Shown here: piece by piece, positions 1-9,390 of the stretch | How the letters are laid out: every line of letters begins with the position of its first letter | Position numbering within the stretch: position 1 is the first letter of the stretch | From: Rhizobium sp. FY34 | Lineage (GTDB): Bacteria > Pseudomonadota > Alphaproteobacteria > Rhizobiales > Rhizobiaceae | Reading direction: 5' to 3' | Length of the DNA stretch: 64,000 bases | Assembly: GCF_005222845.1 (NCBI RefSeq) | Contig: NZ_STFZ01000006.1 | Coordinates: 271,973 to 335,972 of the forward strand | Translations under genes and position numbers: made by a program | The notes under the pieces: generated by a model | Database searches by the model: none | Told to the model about the DNA's origin: nothing | Seen by the model: the letters and a program-made list of their open reading frames with translations, nothing else

Positions 1-3000
1 TCCTTTTCGTAAAAGATACCGCCCGAACCGCCATCGGTTCCAGCCGAGCCTTTCAGCTTCACGCCGCGCCCGATATCGAGGTTGATCGTGGCCCGCGCGC
101 CGCCGCTTTTACCGCCCTGTTCCAGCTGAAAATAGGTCCGGTTGTTGATGTAGCGGCCGACGGAAACACTCGTCTGTCCCGTCTCGTCGGTGTTGATGTC
201 GAGGTCATCGACACCAAGATTTGCTCGCAATGTCTGGATCAGCGAGGTGTCGCCGCCGCCGGCAAGCTGGCTTGCCGCATCCGCCAGCTGGGCGATCTGC
301 AATGGCGAAAGCCGTGCCATGGATTGGCCGAAGATCAGCTGTGCCAGAACCTCGTCCTGCGGCAGGGCGGGCGACGAGGAAAACGAGATCTGCGGATCGT
401 TGGCAATGCCTGACACATTGATATTGATCGTTGTCTGGCCCGACGATGTCGATGCGACCATGTCGAGAAGCGGGATGAGGCTGCCGCCGAAGGTGATCTT
501 GCCCGTGGTGAAATCCAGCCGCTTGGTGAGAATGATGATACGACCGCGGCGCATCTGGAATGCACCCGTCACATCGGGTTCGACTGTTGAGCCGCGAATG
601 CCGAGCGCCCCGCCGAGTTCCGCATCAATGCCACGACCACGCACGAAGATACCATTGGGTGCATTGAGCCGCAGATCGAGATTGATACCGGTTCGCGCAC
701 CCGTTCCGCCCTTCGGCTGCAGACTTGCCAGAAGTGCCAGCACATCCGCGGGCGCGTTGCGGTGCTTCACGTCGATTTCCGCCAGCGATGCGGGAATTTT
801 GGCCGGCACCGTGATATCGGCTCGCACCAGCGTCACGCTGCCGCCAAGCGTCGGTCCGGCCAGTAAGGGCCCGGTCACGGTCAGTGCGCCGTTCACCGTG
901 GCGGTGACCAGCGTGCCATCGACATAAGTGGCATTGTTGAGCACGATGCGCAGATCGGCGGCATAGTCCGCGCCAATGCCGATCGATCCGTCAATCGACA
1001 GGCTGCCGCCGGTCGAGACCTGCGCCGTCAGGTTGGAAATTGTTGCGCGGTCGCGGTTGAATGTCACCGAAGCATTGATGGCATTGAGGGCGAGGTTGCG
1101 CTGAACATCGATCAGCCGTGCGCCGGCAGTCGATGCGGTGCCGCTCACAAGCGGAGCGGCTGCCGTTCCACCCACCGTGATATTCACATTGGCGCTGCCG
1201 TTCAGAACCAGTCCCTGGCCAGACAGCTGGGTTGCTGCGAGCGCAAAGGGAAGGCCGCCCTCTATCCGCAGGTCAAGCGGCAGAGAGCCTGTCAGTCCCA
1301 CCGAACCGCTGCCGGCAAGAGCAAGGCCAGCGACCCCGCTCAAACGGGTTTCAAAGCGGACCTGGCTGTCCTGCAATGTTCCATTGGTGACAATGGTGAA
1401 AGGCGCAAGTCCTGCCGAGCGGGTCTGGGCGAGTTCCGCACCGCTCCATGTCAGGTCGAAGCGCTGCCCGGATGCGGCGCCGGGAAGGGGTGAGACCTTG
1501 CCGGTGATTTGGCCGCTGGCGCCAAGGCCCGGCATGAAGGCATTGGCAAGGCTTGCCGGCAAGGCGTTGATGCTGGCGCTGAGGCTCGGAAGTGGGCCGG
1601 CCTCGCCGCCGATCACCACATGGCCACTGGCATCGAGCGACAGGCCCTGAGGGCCGCGCAACCGGGTGTCGCCAAGAGTGAGGCGGCCATTCTCGAAACT
1701 GCCGGCGGCCTTCAGTACCAGTCCGCTGATGCCGGCATCGCCTTGGCGGCGAATGACGCCATCGGCCCATTGCAGATCATAGCGTACCGCCGGTGCTGCC
1801 AGCGTGCCGCCCACACTGGCTGATCCGGTCACCGTGCCGCCCGTCTGGATGCCGGAAAGGAATGCGCCGGCAAGGCTTGCGGGCAGGGAGCCGATATTGG
1901 CCGTCAGGTTGAGCGCACGTTCTCCAGCAAGGCCTACCGAGCCCTTGGCGGAGGCGGATAATCCAGAGGGGCCCGTCAGCCCCAGCTGTTCCAGCGTCAG
2001 CGTGCCGCCGGATAGGCTGCCGCGCGCTTCCAGCGACAGACCTGAAAGGCCGGCGCTCAGCGTCTGGCGGGTCTGTACGTTCTGCCAGCTAAGATCAAAG
2101 CGCGTGGCGGGCGCCTCTGGCGAACCCGTGGACGAAATGCTGCCAGAAATCACGCCGCCGGCATTGAGGTCCGGCACGAAACTATTGGCGAGATTGGCGG
2201 GCAGAGCGGCAATCGTGGCATTCAGATCCAGCACCGGGGCTTGCGGCCCGGCCAGGATCACGCGGCCTTTGGCCGTCAGCGACAGGCCGGAGGGATCGCT
2301 CAGCCGGGTTTCCTCAAGCGTCAGAATGCCCTGGTCGAATGTGCCGCGCGCCAGAAGATCAAGCGCGTTCACGCCGGCTTCACGGCTCTTAGCCGTGGCG
2401 GCATCGGTTGCGGTGATATCGTAGCGCAGCACAGGTGCGCCAAGGGTGCCACTTGCGGCAATGTTGCCGGCCAGCGTGCCGCTCGCCTTCAGGTCCGGGC
2501 GGGCAATGTCGGCCAGCTGTGCCGGCAAGTGGGCAAATTCCGCCGTCACATTCAGCGGTTGATCAGTGCTCACGCCGATTGTGCCCCGCGCATTCAGCGA
2601 AAGCCCCTGCGATCCCTGAAGGCCAAGCGTCTCCAGCGTTACGACCTGATCGGCAAATCGCCCGGTGGCGGTGGCAGATAGCCCATCTATCCCGGCGCTG
2701 CGGGTTGCTTCCACCGAGGCATTCGCCCAGTCGAGCTTGAAATCGGCCAGCGGTGCGACAAGCGGGCCGGAGGCGGAGAGCGCGCCCGATAGTGTGCCGC
2801 TTGCGCCAAGACCTGGACGCAGAGCATTGAGAAGGCTTGCCGGTATGGAGGCAAGGTCTGCCTGCAGCGTCACGGGCCGCCCCTCGGCCAGAGACAGCGA
2901 GCCATTGGCCTTGGCGGATAGCCCGTCTTTGCCGGTCAGCGTAAAATTGCTGACGCTCAGAAGTTCGTTTTCGAAGCGTCCGACAAGACTGGCGGTCAGG

Positions 3001-6000
3001 TTGTCAACGCCTGCCGTACGGGTCTGCGCAGTCGAGGCACTCGACAGCGCGAGGATGAAATCCGCCACCGGCGCGGTTGTGGTCCCCGTCAGTCTCGCGG
3101 TGGCGCGCAGCATGCCGCGCATATCGAGGTCCGGTCGGAAGCGATTGGCAAGAGAAGCCGGCAGCGCATCGATCTCGGCTGTCAGATCGAGCCTTTGCGG
3201 ATTGATCGTTGAGACGGTACCGGAGGCCGAGGCGGAAATGCCGTCCTCATTGCGCAGTGTCATCTGCGTCAGGGTCAACAGATTGTTTTCGAAGCGACCC
3301 TGTGCGGCAAGCGCCAGAGGCTTCAGGCCTTGCGCTCTGGTTTGCGCCACCTGTGCGCCTTCCCATTCCAGGCTGTAGCGGGCAACCGGCGCGGATGTGG
3401 CGCCGCCAAGGGTCACCACGCCACCGACCAAACCTTCGGTGCCGAGTTTATCCACAAAACTATTGGCGAGTGCGGCGGGAAGTTCGCTGATGCGCACACC
3501 GACATTCAACTGCTCGGCAGCGCTTCCCTCGGCCACTATCGTGCCGCCACCGGCGCGCAGGGTGATCGTGCCCAGATCGGTGCGGCCATTGGCCATGCGA
3601 ATGCGGGTTGGACTGGCCAGATCTACATTGATCCCGGCGGGCTTGGCGGTGAAGCGATCGAGCGCAAGGATCATCCCGGCCGGATCGGTGCGATCGAGAC
3701 TGCCGGTCAGACCCAGCGGTGCGCCGGAATACTGGGCGACAAGATCAAAGCCGGTCTTGGCGCCGGTCTGCGTTATGGTCAGCGCCACATCGCTGATCTG
3801 CTGCGCACCGATGGAAATCTCGGCGGCCCGGATCGTGCCATTGACGTTGAGCGCCAGAACATTGCTGCTGGCAAGGTCGACCACCGGGTTTTTGAGCGTG
3901 GCGCCCGAAGCCGTTACCGATTGGCCGTCGGCATTGATTTTTGCCGACAAAATGCCTGCGTCATTTGAAAGCTCCATCCTGCCTTTGAGGTCGCCGCTCG
4001 CCTGCTGGCCGGCAAGGGTTGCAAGAAGGCCAAGATCGGGCAGTTCAAAAGTAAAACTGCCGCGTGGCAGAAAAGCATCCGACAAGGCGACCGCACCTGT
4101 CACCCGATTGGCGCCGGCCTCGATCAATATTTCCGGCAGGGAGATCAGCCCATCCACTTGCTGCGCCTGGGTTCGGATGTGAAGCGGCTTGCCATCCACA
4201 CGGCCGGTGGCTTCCATGGTCGCCTGTGGCCTGCCGGCTGGCAGCGTGCCTGCAAGCTTGATGCTGATGCCTTCCAGAACGCGGCCGTTGAAGCGCAGGT
4301 CGGCGGCGTTGATCGCGGCGGTAACGCCCGGGTTTTCCACGGGGCCGGAAACGGTCATGTCATAGCCGACGGCGCCCTTGGCGTCGGGCCGCAGGCGGCC
4401 GATATCTCCAATGCGGCCGGCCAGATGGGCGTCGAGCTTGCCGCCATCCAGCAGCAGATTGCCATGGCCCTCGATGAGGTTGGATTTCATCACCAGGTTT
4501 TCAAGGCTCATGCGGCCGCCAATCACGGCGTCCACATAGCCTTCAAGGCCGATCATATCGGTAAAATAGCGGCCAGCTTCGGGCGGAAGTCCATCGGGGC
4601 TCAGCGATAGGCGCAGATTGCCCTTCACCGATTGCTGGGCGAGATTATAGGCGCCGCTGATCGTGCCGGATGCATTGCCGCTTTCAAACGTTGCCGCATC
4701 AAGGCCGATTGCCGGCAAAGCCAGCCGGATCGGTGCGTCGAGCCGGATCGGCCCTTCGATCAGCCGGTCGATATCCGGATTGACGAAACTGGCATTGGCA
4801 GCGCTCAGCCGCGTGCGGATGCTGCCGGCGCGCTGCACCAGGTTCAGGTCTTCGCTTTCGGCCTGCAGGCGCACCTGTTCAAAGCGCGCGTCCAGGGCCG
4901 ATAGAGTGCGAAGCGCAGCCGTTGCGTTGAACCGCGAGGATTCCGCCGGGCCGGTCAAAGTGAAATTTAGGTTGTCGAGCGATACGCGAACAGGCGTGCC
5001 TTCCATGGGCCAGTCGATGGCGACCGCGCCATTGGTTGCCGTGGCACTGCCCGTCAGGCTGTTGTCGCCGGAGGGATCAAGCGCGCCGGATGCCGCCAGC
5101 CGGATTGCGCCGGTCACAAATTCGCCGGTGCGGATCTCGATGCGTCCGGAGGGCGCCACGAGCGCGCCGATATTGAAATCGGTTCGCCCGGCAAACAGTG
5201 GTCGCAGGGTCTGCGGCATCAGATCGGTCAGCTGGCCACCACCCTTGATTTCAAGGCGATGCGCACCCTCAGGCGTCAGCGTATGCCGGCCATCGACGCT
5301 GATCACCGGTTGGCCGTCCACCGTTGCCCGAATCTGGCCGGACCAGCTGGATAGCGGCCCCTGTCCATCCAGAGCAAGGGCAAGCGCCGGGGCGCCGGGC
5401 AGGCGCAGCAACCGCGCCAACAATCCGCCCTGCGGCTCTGCCACAAGCGCTTGAAGTTTCAGCTCGTTCTGTCCCGGCGCATAGACGAGATCGGCGCTTG
5501 CCAGTGCATTCGGCGTATCCTTGCGGTGCGTCGAAAGCTTCAGCGCCACCCGCTCGTCGGTAGCATCCACCGAGCCTTCCGCCGTCATCTCGAAGCGGCG
5601 ACCGGTCAGCGCCGGGGCAAGGTCGATATCGGGCAGGTGGAAGGCGTCAATTTCGATGGCCAGTGGCAGGGAAAATCCGCTCGCCGTCTGCTGTTTGTCC
5701 GCCGGCGGCTGCACGGCTTCAGTCACCGGACGGCGGTTGACCATCAGACCGCCAATATCGATGCGATCGGCATGGAAGGTTCCGCGCAGCAGCGCAAGCG
5801 GCGACCAGTCAACGGAAATGTCGCGCGCTTCGGCATATTGTCCCTGGCTATCGGACAGGCGGACCTGATCGATCTTCAGGTTTCCGGTCAGGAGACCTTT
5901 CGGCGCTGATAGTGCGACCTGCTGGCCGGGCCCGGACAGCAGGGACGAGACCAGGCTGCCGACAACGCGGTTGCCGACCGGAACAAAGCCAAGGAAGAGC

Positions 6001-6155
6001 AGGACGGCCATCAACAGGGCAAGCAGCATCGCCGTCACGGCAAGCGTGACGCGCAGAACCCCTGTCTTCGGCCGGGACGGTGATGTCATGAACGCAGGTT
6101 CACCCTTGGCTGTTTTGCGGACTTGATTATCCTGATCTTCGTTTGCGCGCGACAT
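1..6155 (-). CDS. tamB: TamB, translocation and assembly module subunit (partial, C-terminus beyond window)
   Basis: The minus frame is open from an ATG at 6155 to the window edge, giving at least 2051 residues. TamB is the inner-membrane-anchored, periplasm-spanning partner of TamA; the family works in assembly of outer-membrane proteins and in lipid traffic between the membranes. The N-terminus has a short polar stretch and one hydrophobic anchor at about residues 38-62. The remainder is the repetitive, Gly/Ala/Leu/Asp-rich pattern of a long beta-helical groove. The last visible residues (GGIFYEK) look close to the end of the C-terminal DUF490/TamB domain, so probably little is missing. The tamA stop and tamB start share one base (TGATG), so the two are translationally coupled. 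Every plus-strand ORF here is a shadow. Confidence 0.9.
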   Translation of the reverse strand, partial: MSRANEDQDNQVRKTAKGEPAFMTSPSRPKTGVLRVTLAVTAMLLALLMAVLLFLGFVPVGNRVVGSLVSSLLSGPGQQVALSAPKGLLTGNLKIDQVRLSDSQGQYAEARDISVDWSPLALLRGTFHADRIDIGGLMVNRRPVTEAVQPPADKQQTASGFSLPLAIEIDAFHLPDIDLAPALTGRRFEMTAEGSVDATDERVALKLSTHRKDTPNALASADLVYAPGQNELKLQALVAEPQGGLLARLLRLPGAPALALALDGQGPLSSWSGQIRATVDGQPVISVDGRHTLTPEGAHRLEIKGGGQLTDLMPQTLRPLFAGRTDFNIGALVAPSGRIEIRTGEFVTGAIRLAASGALDPSGDNSLTGSATATNGAVAIDWPMEGTPVRVSLDNLNFTLTGPAESSRFNATAALRTLSALDARFEQVRLQAESEDLNLVQRAGSIRTRLSAANASFVNPDIDRLIEGPIRLDAPIRLALPAIGLDAATFESGNASGTISGAYNLAQQSVKGNLRLSLSPDGLPPEAGRYFTDMIGLEGYVDAVIGGRMSLENLVMKSNLIEGHGNLLLDGGKLDAHLAGRIGDIGRLRPDAKGAVGYDMTVSGPVENPGVTAAINAADLRFNGRVLEGISIKLAGTLPAGRPQATMEATGRVDGKPLHIRTQAQQVDGLISLPEILIEAGANRVTGAVALSDAFLPRGSFTFELPDLGLLATLAGQQASGDLKGRMELSNDAGILSAKINADGQSVTASGATLKNPVVDLASSNVLALNVNGTIRAAEISIGAQQISDVALTITQTGAKTGFDLVAQYSGAPLGLTGSLDRTDPAGMILALDRFTAKPAGINVDLASPTRIRMANGRTDLGTITLRAGGGTIVAEGSAAEQLNVGVRISELPAALANSFVDKLGTEGLVGGVVTLGGATSAPVARYSLEWEGAQVAQTRAQGLKPLALAAQGRFENNLLTLTQMTLRNEDGISASASGTVSTINPQRLDLTAEIDALPASLANRFRPDLDMRGMLRATARLTGTTTAPVADFILALSSASTAQTRTAGVDNLTASLVGRFENELLSVSNFTLTGKDGLSAKANGSLSLAEGRPVTLQADLASIPASLLNALRPGLGASGTLSGALSASGPLVAPLADFKLDWANASVEATRSAGIDGLSATATGRFADQVVTLETLGLQGSQGLSLNARGTIGVSTDQPLNVTAEFAHLPAQLADIARPDLKASGTLAGNIAASGTLGAPVLRYDITATDAATAKSREAGVNALDLLARGTFDQGILTLEETRLSDPSGLSLTAKGRVILAGPQAPVLDLNATIAALPANLANSFVPDLNAGGVISGSISSTGSPEAPATRFDLSWQNVQTRQTLSAGLSGLSLEARGSLSGGTLTLEQLGLTGPSGLSASAKGSVGLAGERALNLTANIGSLPASLAGAFLSGIQTGGTVTGSASVGGTLAAPAVRYDLQWADGVIRRQGDAGISGLVLKAAGSFENGRLTLGDTRLRGPQGLSLDASGHVVIGGEAGPLPSLSASINALPASLANAFMPGLGASGQITGKVSPLPGAASGQRFDLTWSGAELAQTRSAGLAPFTIVTNGTLQDSQVRFETRLSGVAGLALAGSGSVGLTGSLPLDLRIEGGLPFALAATQLSGQGLVLNGSANVNITVGGTAAAPLVSGTASTAGARLIDVQRNLALNAINASVTFNRDRATISNLTAQVSTGGSLSIDGSIGIGADYAADLRIVLNNATYVDGTLVTATVNGALTVTGPLLAGPTLGGSVTLVRADITVPAKIPASLAEIDVKHRNAPADVLALLASLQPKGGTGARTGINLDLRLNAPNGIFVRGRGIDAELGGALGIRGSTVEPDVTGAFQMRRGRIIILTKRLDFTTGKITFGGSLIPLLDMVASTSSGQTTININVSGIANDPQISFSSSPALPQDEVLAQLIFGQSMARLSPLQIAQLADAASQLAGGGDTSLIQTLRANLGVDDLDINTDETGQTSVSVGRYINNRTYFQLEQGGKSGGARATINLDIGRGVKLKGSAGTDGGSGGIFYEK

Positions 6156-8068
6156 CAGAATGATTGTCCGATGCCGGCATAGATACCGTATGCACTGCCG
6201 TCGTCATAGCGGTCCAGTGGCACCGCCACATCGAGCCGCAAGGGACCGAAAGGCGTGGCATAGCGCAGGCCTATACCGGCGCCCATGCGGATATCGGAGA
6301 AATTCGGCACGATTCCGGTCGACACGGTACCCATGTCAAAAAACGGCACCACTCCGACCTTTTCCGTGACTTTCACCCGCGCCTCAAAAGATGCGATCGT
6401 ATAGGATTTTCCCCCCAGAGCCTCGTTCTCGCCATTGTAGGGCGAAATCTCGCGATAGGCATAGCCGCGCACCGATCCGCCGCCACCGGCATAAAAGCGT
6501 CTTGTGGTCGGAATGTCCGCAACACTGTCTGCGCCGACAATTGTTCCAGCACCAAGTCGTGCCGCCAGCACCAGCCGGTCTTCCTCGCCCCAACCCAGAT
6601 AGCCGGAAATCGATCCCTCGAAAGAGGAAAAAACTGTGCCGCGCTCGAATTCGTAGCTCGGCTGGGCCGACAAAAGCGCGCGGTAGCCTTGCGTCGGTTC
6701 CAGCTTGTTGTCGCGGGCGTCTCTTTCGAAGGAAAGGGGTGTCGAGAAGGTCAGGTAGTCATTGCGCCCGAACGCATCATCGGCGCGCACGAAGGCCAGT
6801 TCCACGCCACCTTTCACGGTATCCTGGTCGCTCAGCTCATAGGAGAGCGTCGTCAGCGCCGTGATGGAATCGGCTGTGAATGCATCGGGTGTTTCGCGCT
6901 GCACCTGGAGGCTGGCATCCATCGTGATGCGCGGCAAGAAGGCGCCGGGCTTTGAAAAGAAGATGCCCGCCGAATAGTCGAAGGTCGTGTAATCGGTCGT
7001 GGCACCAATGCCGGACACCTTGCCTTCGATGCGCAGCGATTCCGCTTCGCCGAACAGGTTGCGATGGCCCCAGTAGCCGGAGAGGCCAGCACCATCGATC
7101 GAGGAGAAGTCGGCACCTGCGCCGAAATAGCGGAACTTGCCTTCCGAAATCTCGATGGTCAGCGGCAGCGTGCCATCGGCGGCCAGCGCGTCAGCTTCCC
7201 GGATCGTTACGCTGGAGAAGACACCGAGTTCGCGCAAACGCTCGCCCGCCTTCTTCAGCTGGTCGGGCGAGTAGCGCTGCTGTTCGTCGAGCCTTGAATA
7301 GCGGCGGATGAAATCTTCTTCGACCGCCCGGTTGCCCTTGACGCTGACGGCACCAATCGAGGCGACAGGTCCGCTTCTGGCCGCATAGGTGACCGAAACC
7401 GTGTTCGTCGCATGATCTGCCACGACATTGCGGGAGGTCAGTTCGGCCAGCGGTCGCCCTTGTGCCTTGAGGTCGCGGACAATGCGTTCACCGGCCTGGA
7501 TCAGTTTGACGGAACCTGCGGCACTGCCGGATTTCAAATCGTAATCGTCCGGGTTGAGGCCTTTTGCATCGCCTTCCAGCGTCACGCTTCCGAGCGTGAA
7601 ATTCGGGCCGGCTTCCACCGTCACGGTGACGGGAACCGGGCTGTTGTGGTCGAAAACCGGGTTCGGCGGCAGCTGATCAAGATCCGTTCCGCCGATGCTG
7701 ATGCGCACCACGCCACCATAATGGGCTTCTTCATAGAGTACGGCAACCAGCCTTTCGCGGTCCTCGCGAGCCTTGACCACCAGTCCCAGATCGCCGGAGA
7801 CCGGCTGACCCTTGTCGGCAACCAGCGCCGTGGTGGTTTCCAGCCGCTCCCGCAGCTCGCCTTTGTCGCCCTTTATGTCGAGGATGGCATCGTATCGCAC
7901 CGGATTGATCACCTCTGCCGTCTCTTCCTCTGTCTCGAACAGGGTCAGGCCGAAGATCTTCAGGGCATAGGCATCCGGGGCGTAGCCCGGAAAGACCGCC
8001 AGGGTCACGGCGAGAGCAACAGCAACGCCGGATTTTCGATGGGCGAATGCGTCTTTCGGGCCGGGCAT
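6155..8068 (-). CDS. tamA: TamA, BamA/Omp85-family outer-membrane assembly protein
   Basis: 637 aa. The N-terminus carries a signal sequence (hydrophobic core about residues 14-36). POTRA-like periplasmic repeats fill roughly residues 60-310, including an FTLGSVTL-type segment. A C-terminal Omp85 (surface antigen D15) beta-barrel ends in phenylalanine (GIGQSF), the usual outer-membrane C-terminal signature. Conserved barrel text such as RFYAGGGGSVRGYAYRE (about residues 525-541) matches the family's lid-lock region. It pairs with TamB, whose gene overlaps its stop codon. Length is normal for alphaproteobacterial TamA. The ATG at 8068 lacks a strong Shine-Dalgarno but gives a complete signal peptide. 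Confidence 0.92.
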   Translation of the reverse strand: MPGPKDAFAHRKSGVAVALAVTLAVFPGYAPDAYALKIFGLTLFETEEETAEVINPVRYDAILDIKGDKGELRERLETTTALVADKGQPVSGDLGLVVKAREDRERLVAVLYEEAHYGGVVRISIGGTDLDQLPPNPVFDHNSPVPVTVTVEAGPNFTLGSVTLEGDAKGLNPDDYDLKSGSAAGSVKLIQAGERIVRDLKAQGRPLAELTSRNVVADHATNTVSVTYAARSGPVASIGAVSVKGNRAVEEDFIRRYSRLDEQQRYSPDQLKKAGERLRELGVFSSVTIREADALAADGTLPLTIEISEGKFRYFGAGADFSSIDGAGLSGYWGHRNLFGEAESLRIEGKVSGIGATTDYTTFDYSAGIFFSKPGAFLPRITMDASLQVQRETPDAFTADSITALTTLSYELSDQDTVKGGVELAFVRADDAFGRNDYLTFSTPLSFERDARDNKLEPTQGYRALLSAQPSYEFERGTVFSSFEGSISGYLGWGEEDRLVLAARLGAGTIVGADSVADIPTTRRFYAGGGGSVRGYAYREISPYNGENEALGGKSYTIASFEARVKVTEKVGVVPFFDMGTVSTGIVPNFSDIRMGAGIGLRYATPFGPLRLDVAVPLDRYDDGSAYGIYAGIGQSF

Positions 8069-8253
8069 ATCATTGCTCGTACTCAGTGTGTCGTTCCCAC
8101 CCTGCGGGCTACATCGCCCTGCTCAACACGTCACTAATATAATCACATATCAGCTCTCTTGGTACACCCATTGTGTCACATATGCGATAAAATGGCCCCG
8201 GCAATACCGCCGGAGCCTCTTTGGCGCGATTGTCAGCCTGTGCCGTTGCTCTA

Positions 8254-8511
8254 TCAGCGTGGGCAGCTATCGACATAGCGGCGACCGTAGCGGTCACGAT
8301 AATAGCACTGGCCGGGCTGTTCGGCGACGGAGCCGATCACGGCGCCAGATATACCGCCGATGGCAGCACCCACGGCTGCGCCACGAACGTTACCAGTGGC
8401 AAGGCCGCCGATGATGGCGCCAGCGCCGGCACCGATGCCAGCACCCTTTTCCGTCTGCGTGCAGCCTGCCATCGTCAGGCCTACCAACATAAACATCAAA
8501 GCTTTCTTCAT
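8254..8511 (-). CDS. small glycine-zipper lipoprotein
   Basis: 85 aa from an ATG with GGAGAG just upstream; a start four codons earlier (8523) is less likely. The sequence opens with MKKALMF, a hydrophobic stretch and a lipobox ending in Cys16 (LTMAGC), so it should be a lipoprotein. Residues about 22-65 are Gly/Ala-rich with GxxxG spacing, a glycine-zipper (17 kDa surface antigen/OsmB-like) segment that packs in membranes. The short basic tail holds two Cys (QCYYRDRYGRRYVDSC). Its specific role is unknown; the class is cell-envelope structural. Confidence 0.8.
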   Translation of the reverse strand: MKKALMFMLVGLTMAGCTQTEKGAGIGAGAGAIIGGLATGNVRGAAVGAAIGGISGAVIGSVAEQPGQCYYRDRYGRRYVDSCPR

Positions 8512-8787
8512 TACTCTCTCCACTGTTTTCCATGAGCCTGGGCCGCTTCGAAGCCGGTCCCTCCTCGTCCGCGGCTCTCAAGGGTACTCCGCGCGCGAGG
8601 AGAATAAGATTCCGTCTTCGGAAGTCCATATGCACATCTGCGCTTTTTCTTAACAAAATGGCAATCTGATGCTTGACCATTTATGCCGCCAAGAAAAAGA
8701 CCAGTTGATCCCCCGGAAAAAAAGGCAAATGATGGATCTGTGTTTGAGGAGACACAGGCCCTTGCCAGGGCTCCAGGGAGGACAAAA

Positions 8788-9279
8788 ATGGCGAAAGTGA
8801 CATTGACGGTGAATGGCCGGGCGATGGCGGGAGAGTGCGATGATCGCACGCTTCTCGTACATTTCATCCGGGACAGGCTGGGTCTGACCGGCACGCATGT
8901 GGGCTGCGATACGACCCAGTGCGGCGCTTGCGTTGTGCACATGGATGGCAAATCGGTCAAAAGTTGTTCCATCCTGGCGGTACAGGCATCAGGCTCCACC
9001 GTCACGACGATCGAGGGCCTTGCCGTTCAGGGCGAATTGCATCCGGTCCAGGCCGCTTTCAACCAGCATCACGGCCTGCAATGCGGCTTCTGCACGCCCG
9101 GCATGGTGATGACCGCCGTCGATATGATTGCCCGCCATGGCGGCCAGCTGGACGAGGCCACCGTGCGCCAGGAGCTGGAAGGCAATATCTGTCGGTGCAC
9201 CGGCTACCACAACATCGTCAAGGCGGTGCTGTCGGCCAATGAACAGATGCATGGTGCACAGCGCCAGGCCGCCGAATAA
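8788..9279 (+). CDS. coxS: form II CoxS-like small subunit (2Fe-2S) of a molybdenum hydroxylase
   Basis: 163 aa. It is the electron-transfer subunit of a xanthine-oxidase-family enzyme. The plant-type 2Fe-2S cluster is held by Cys40, Cys45, Cys48 and Cys60; the second, helical cluster by Cys99, Cys102, Cys135 and Cys137 (CGFC and CRC motifs). An upstream in-frame start at 8683 exists, but GGGAGGA lies just before 8788 and the family begins here ([10 protein letters not shown]). It is first in an S-L-M operon, the order typical of form II (BMS/CoxL-like) clusters, whereas classical CO dehydrogenase is M-S-L. The substrate is not known from sequence. Confidence 0.9.
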   Translation: MAKVTLTVNGRAMAGECDDRTLLVHFIRDRLGLTGTHVGCDTTQCGACVVHMDGKSVKSCSILAVQASGSTVTTIEGLAVQGELHPVQAAFNQHHGLQCGFCTPGMVMTAVDMIARHGGQLDEATVRQELEGNICRCTGYHNIVKAVLSANEQMHGAQRQAAE

Positions 9280-9390
9280 GGCATCGGCAGTAGCCACCGG
9301 GCAATCGTCTGACGGCGCCTGCGCCGTCGCTTGCCCTCGCTATTGCCGATTGCCCTTTGCCTAATCCCTATTTCTCTGGAGGAAATGAAC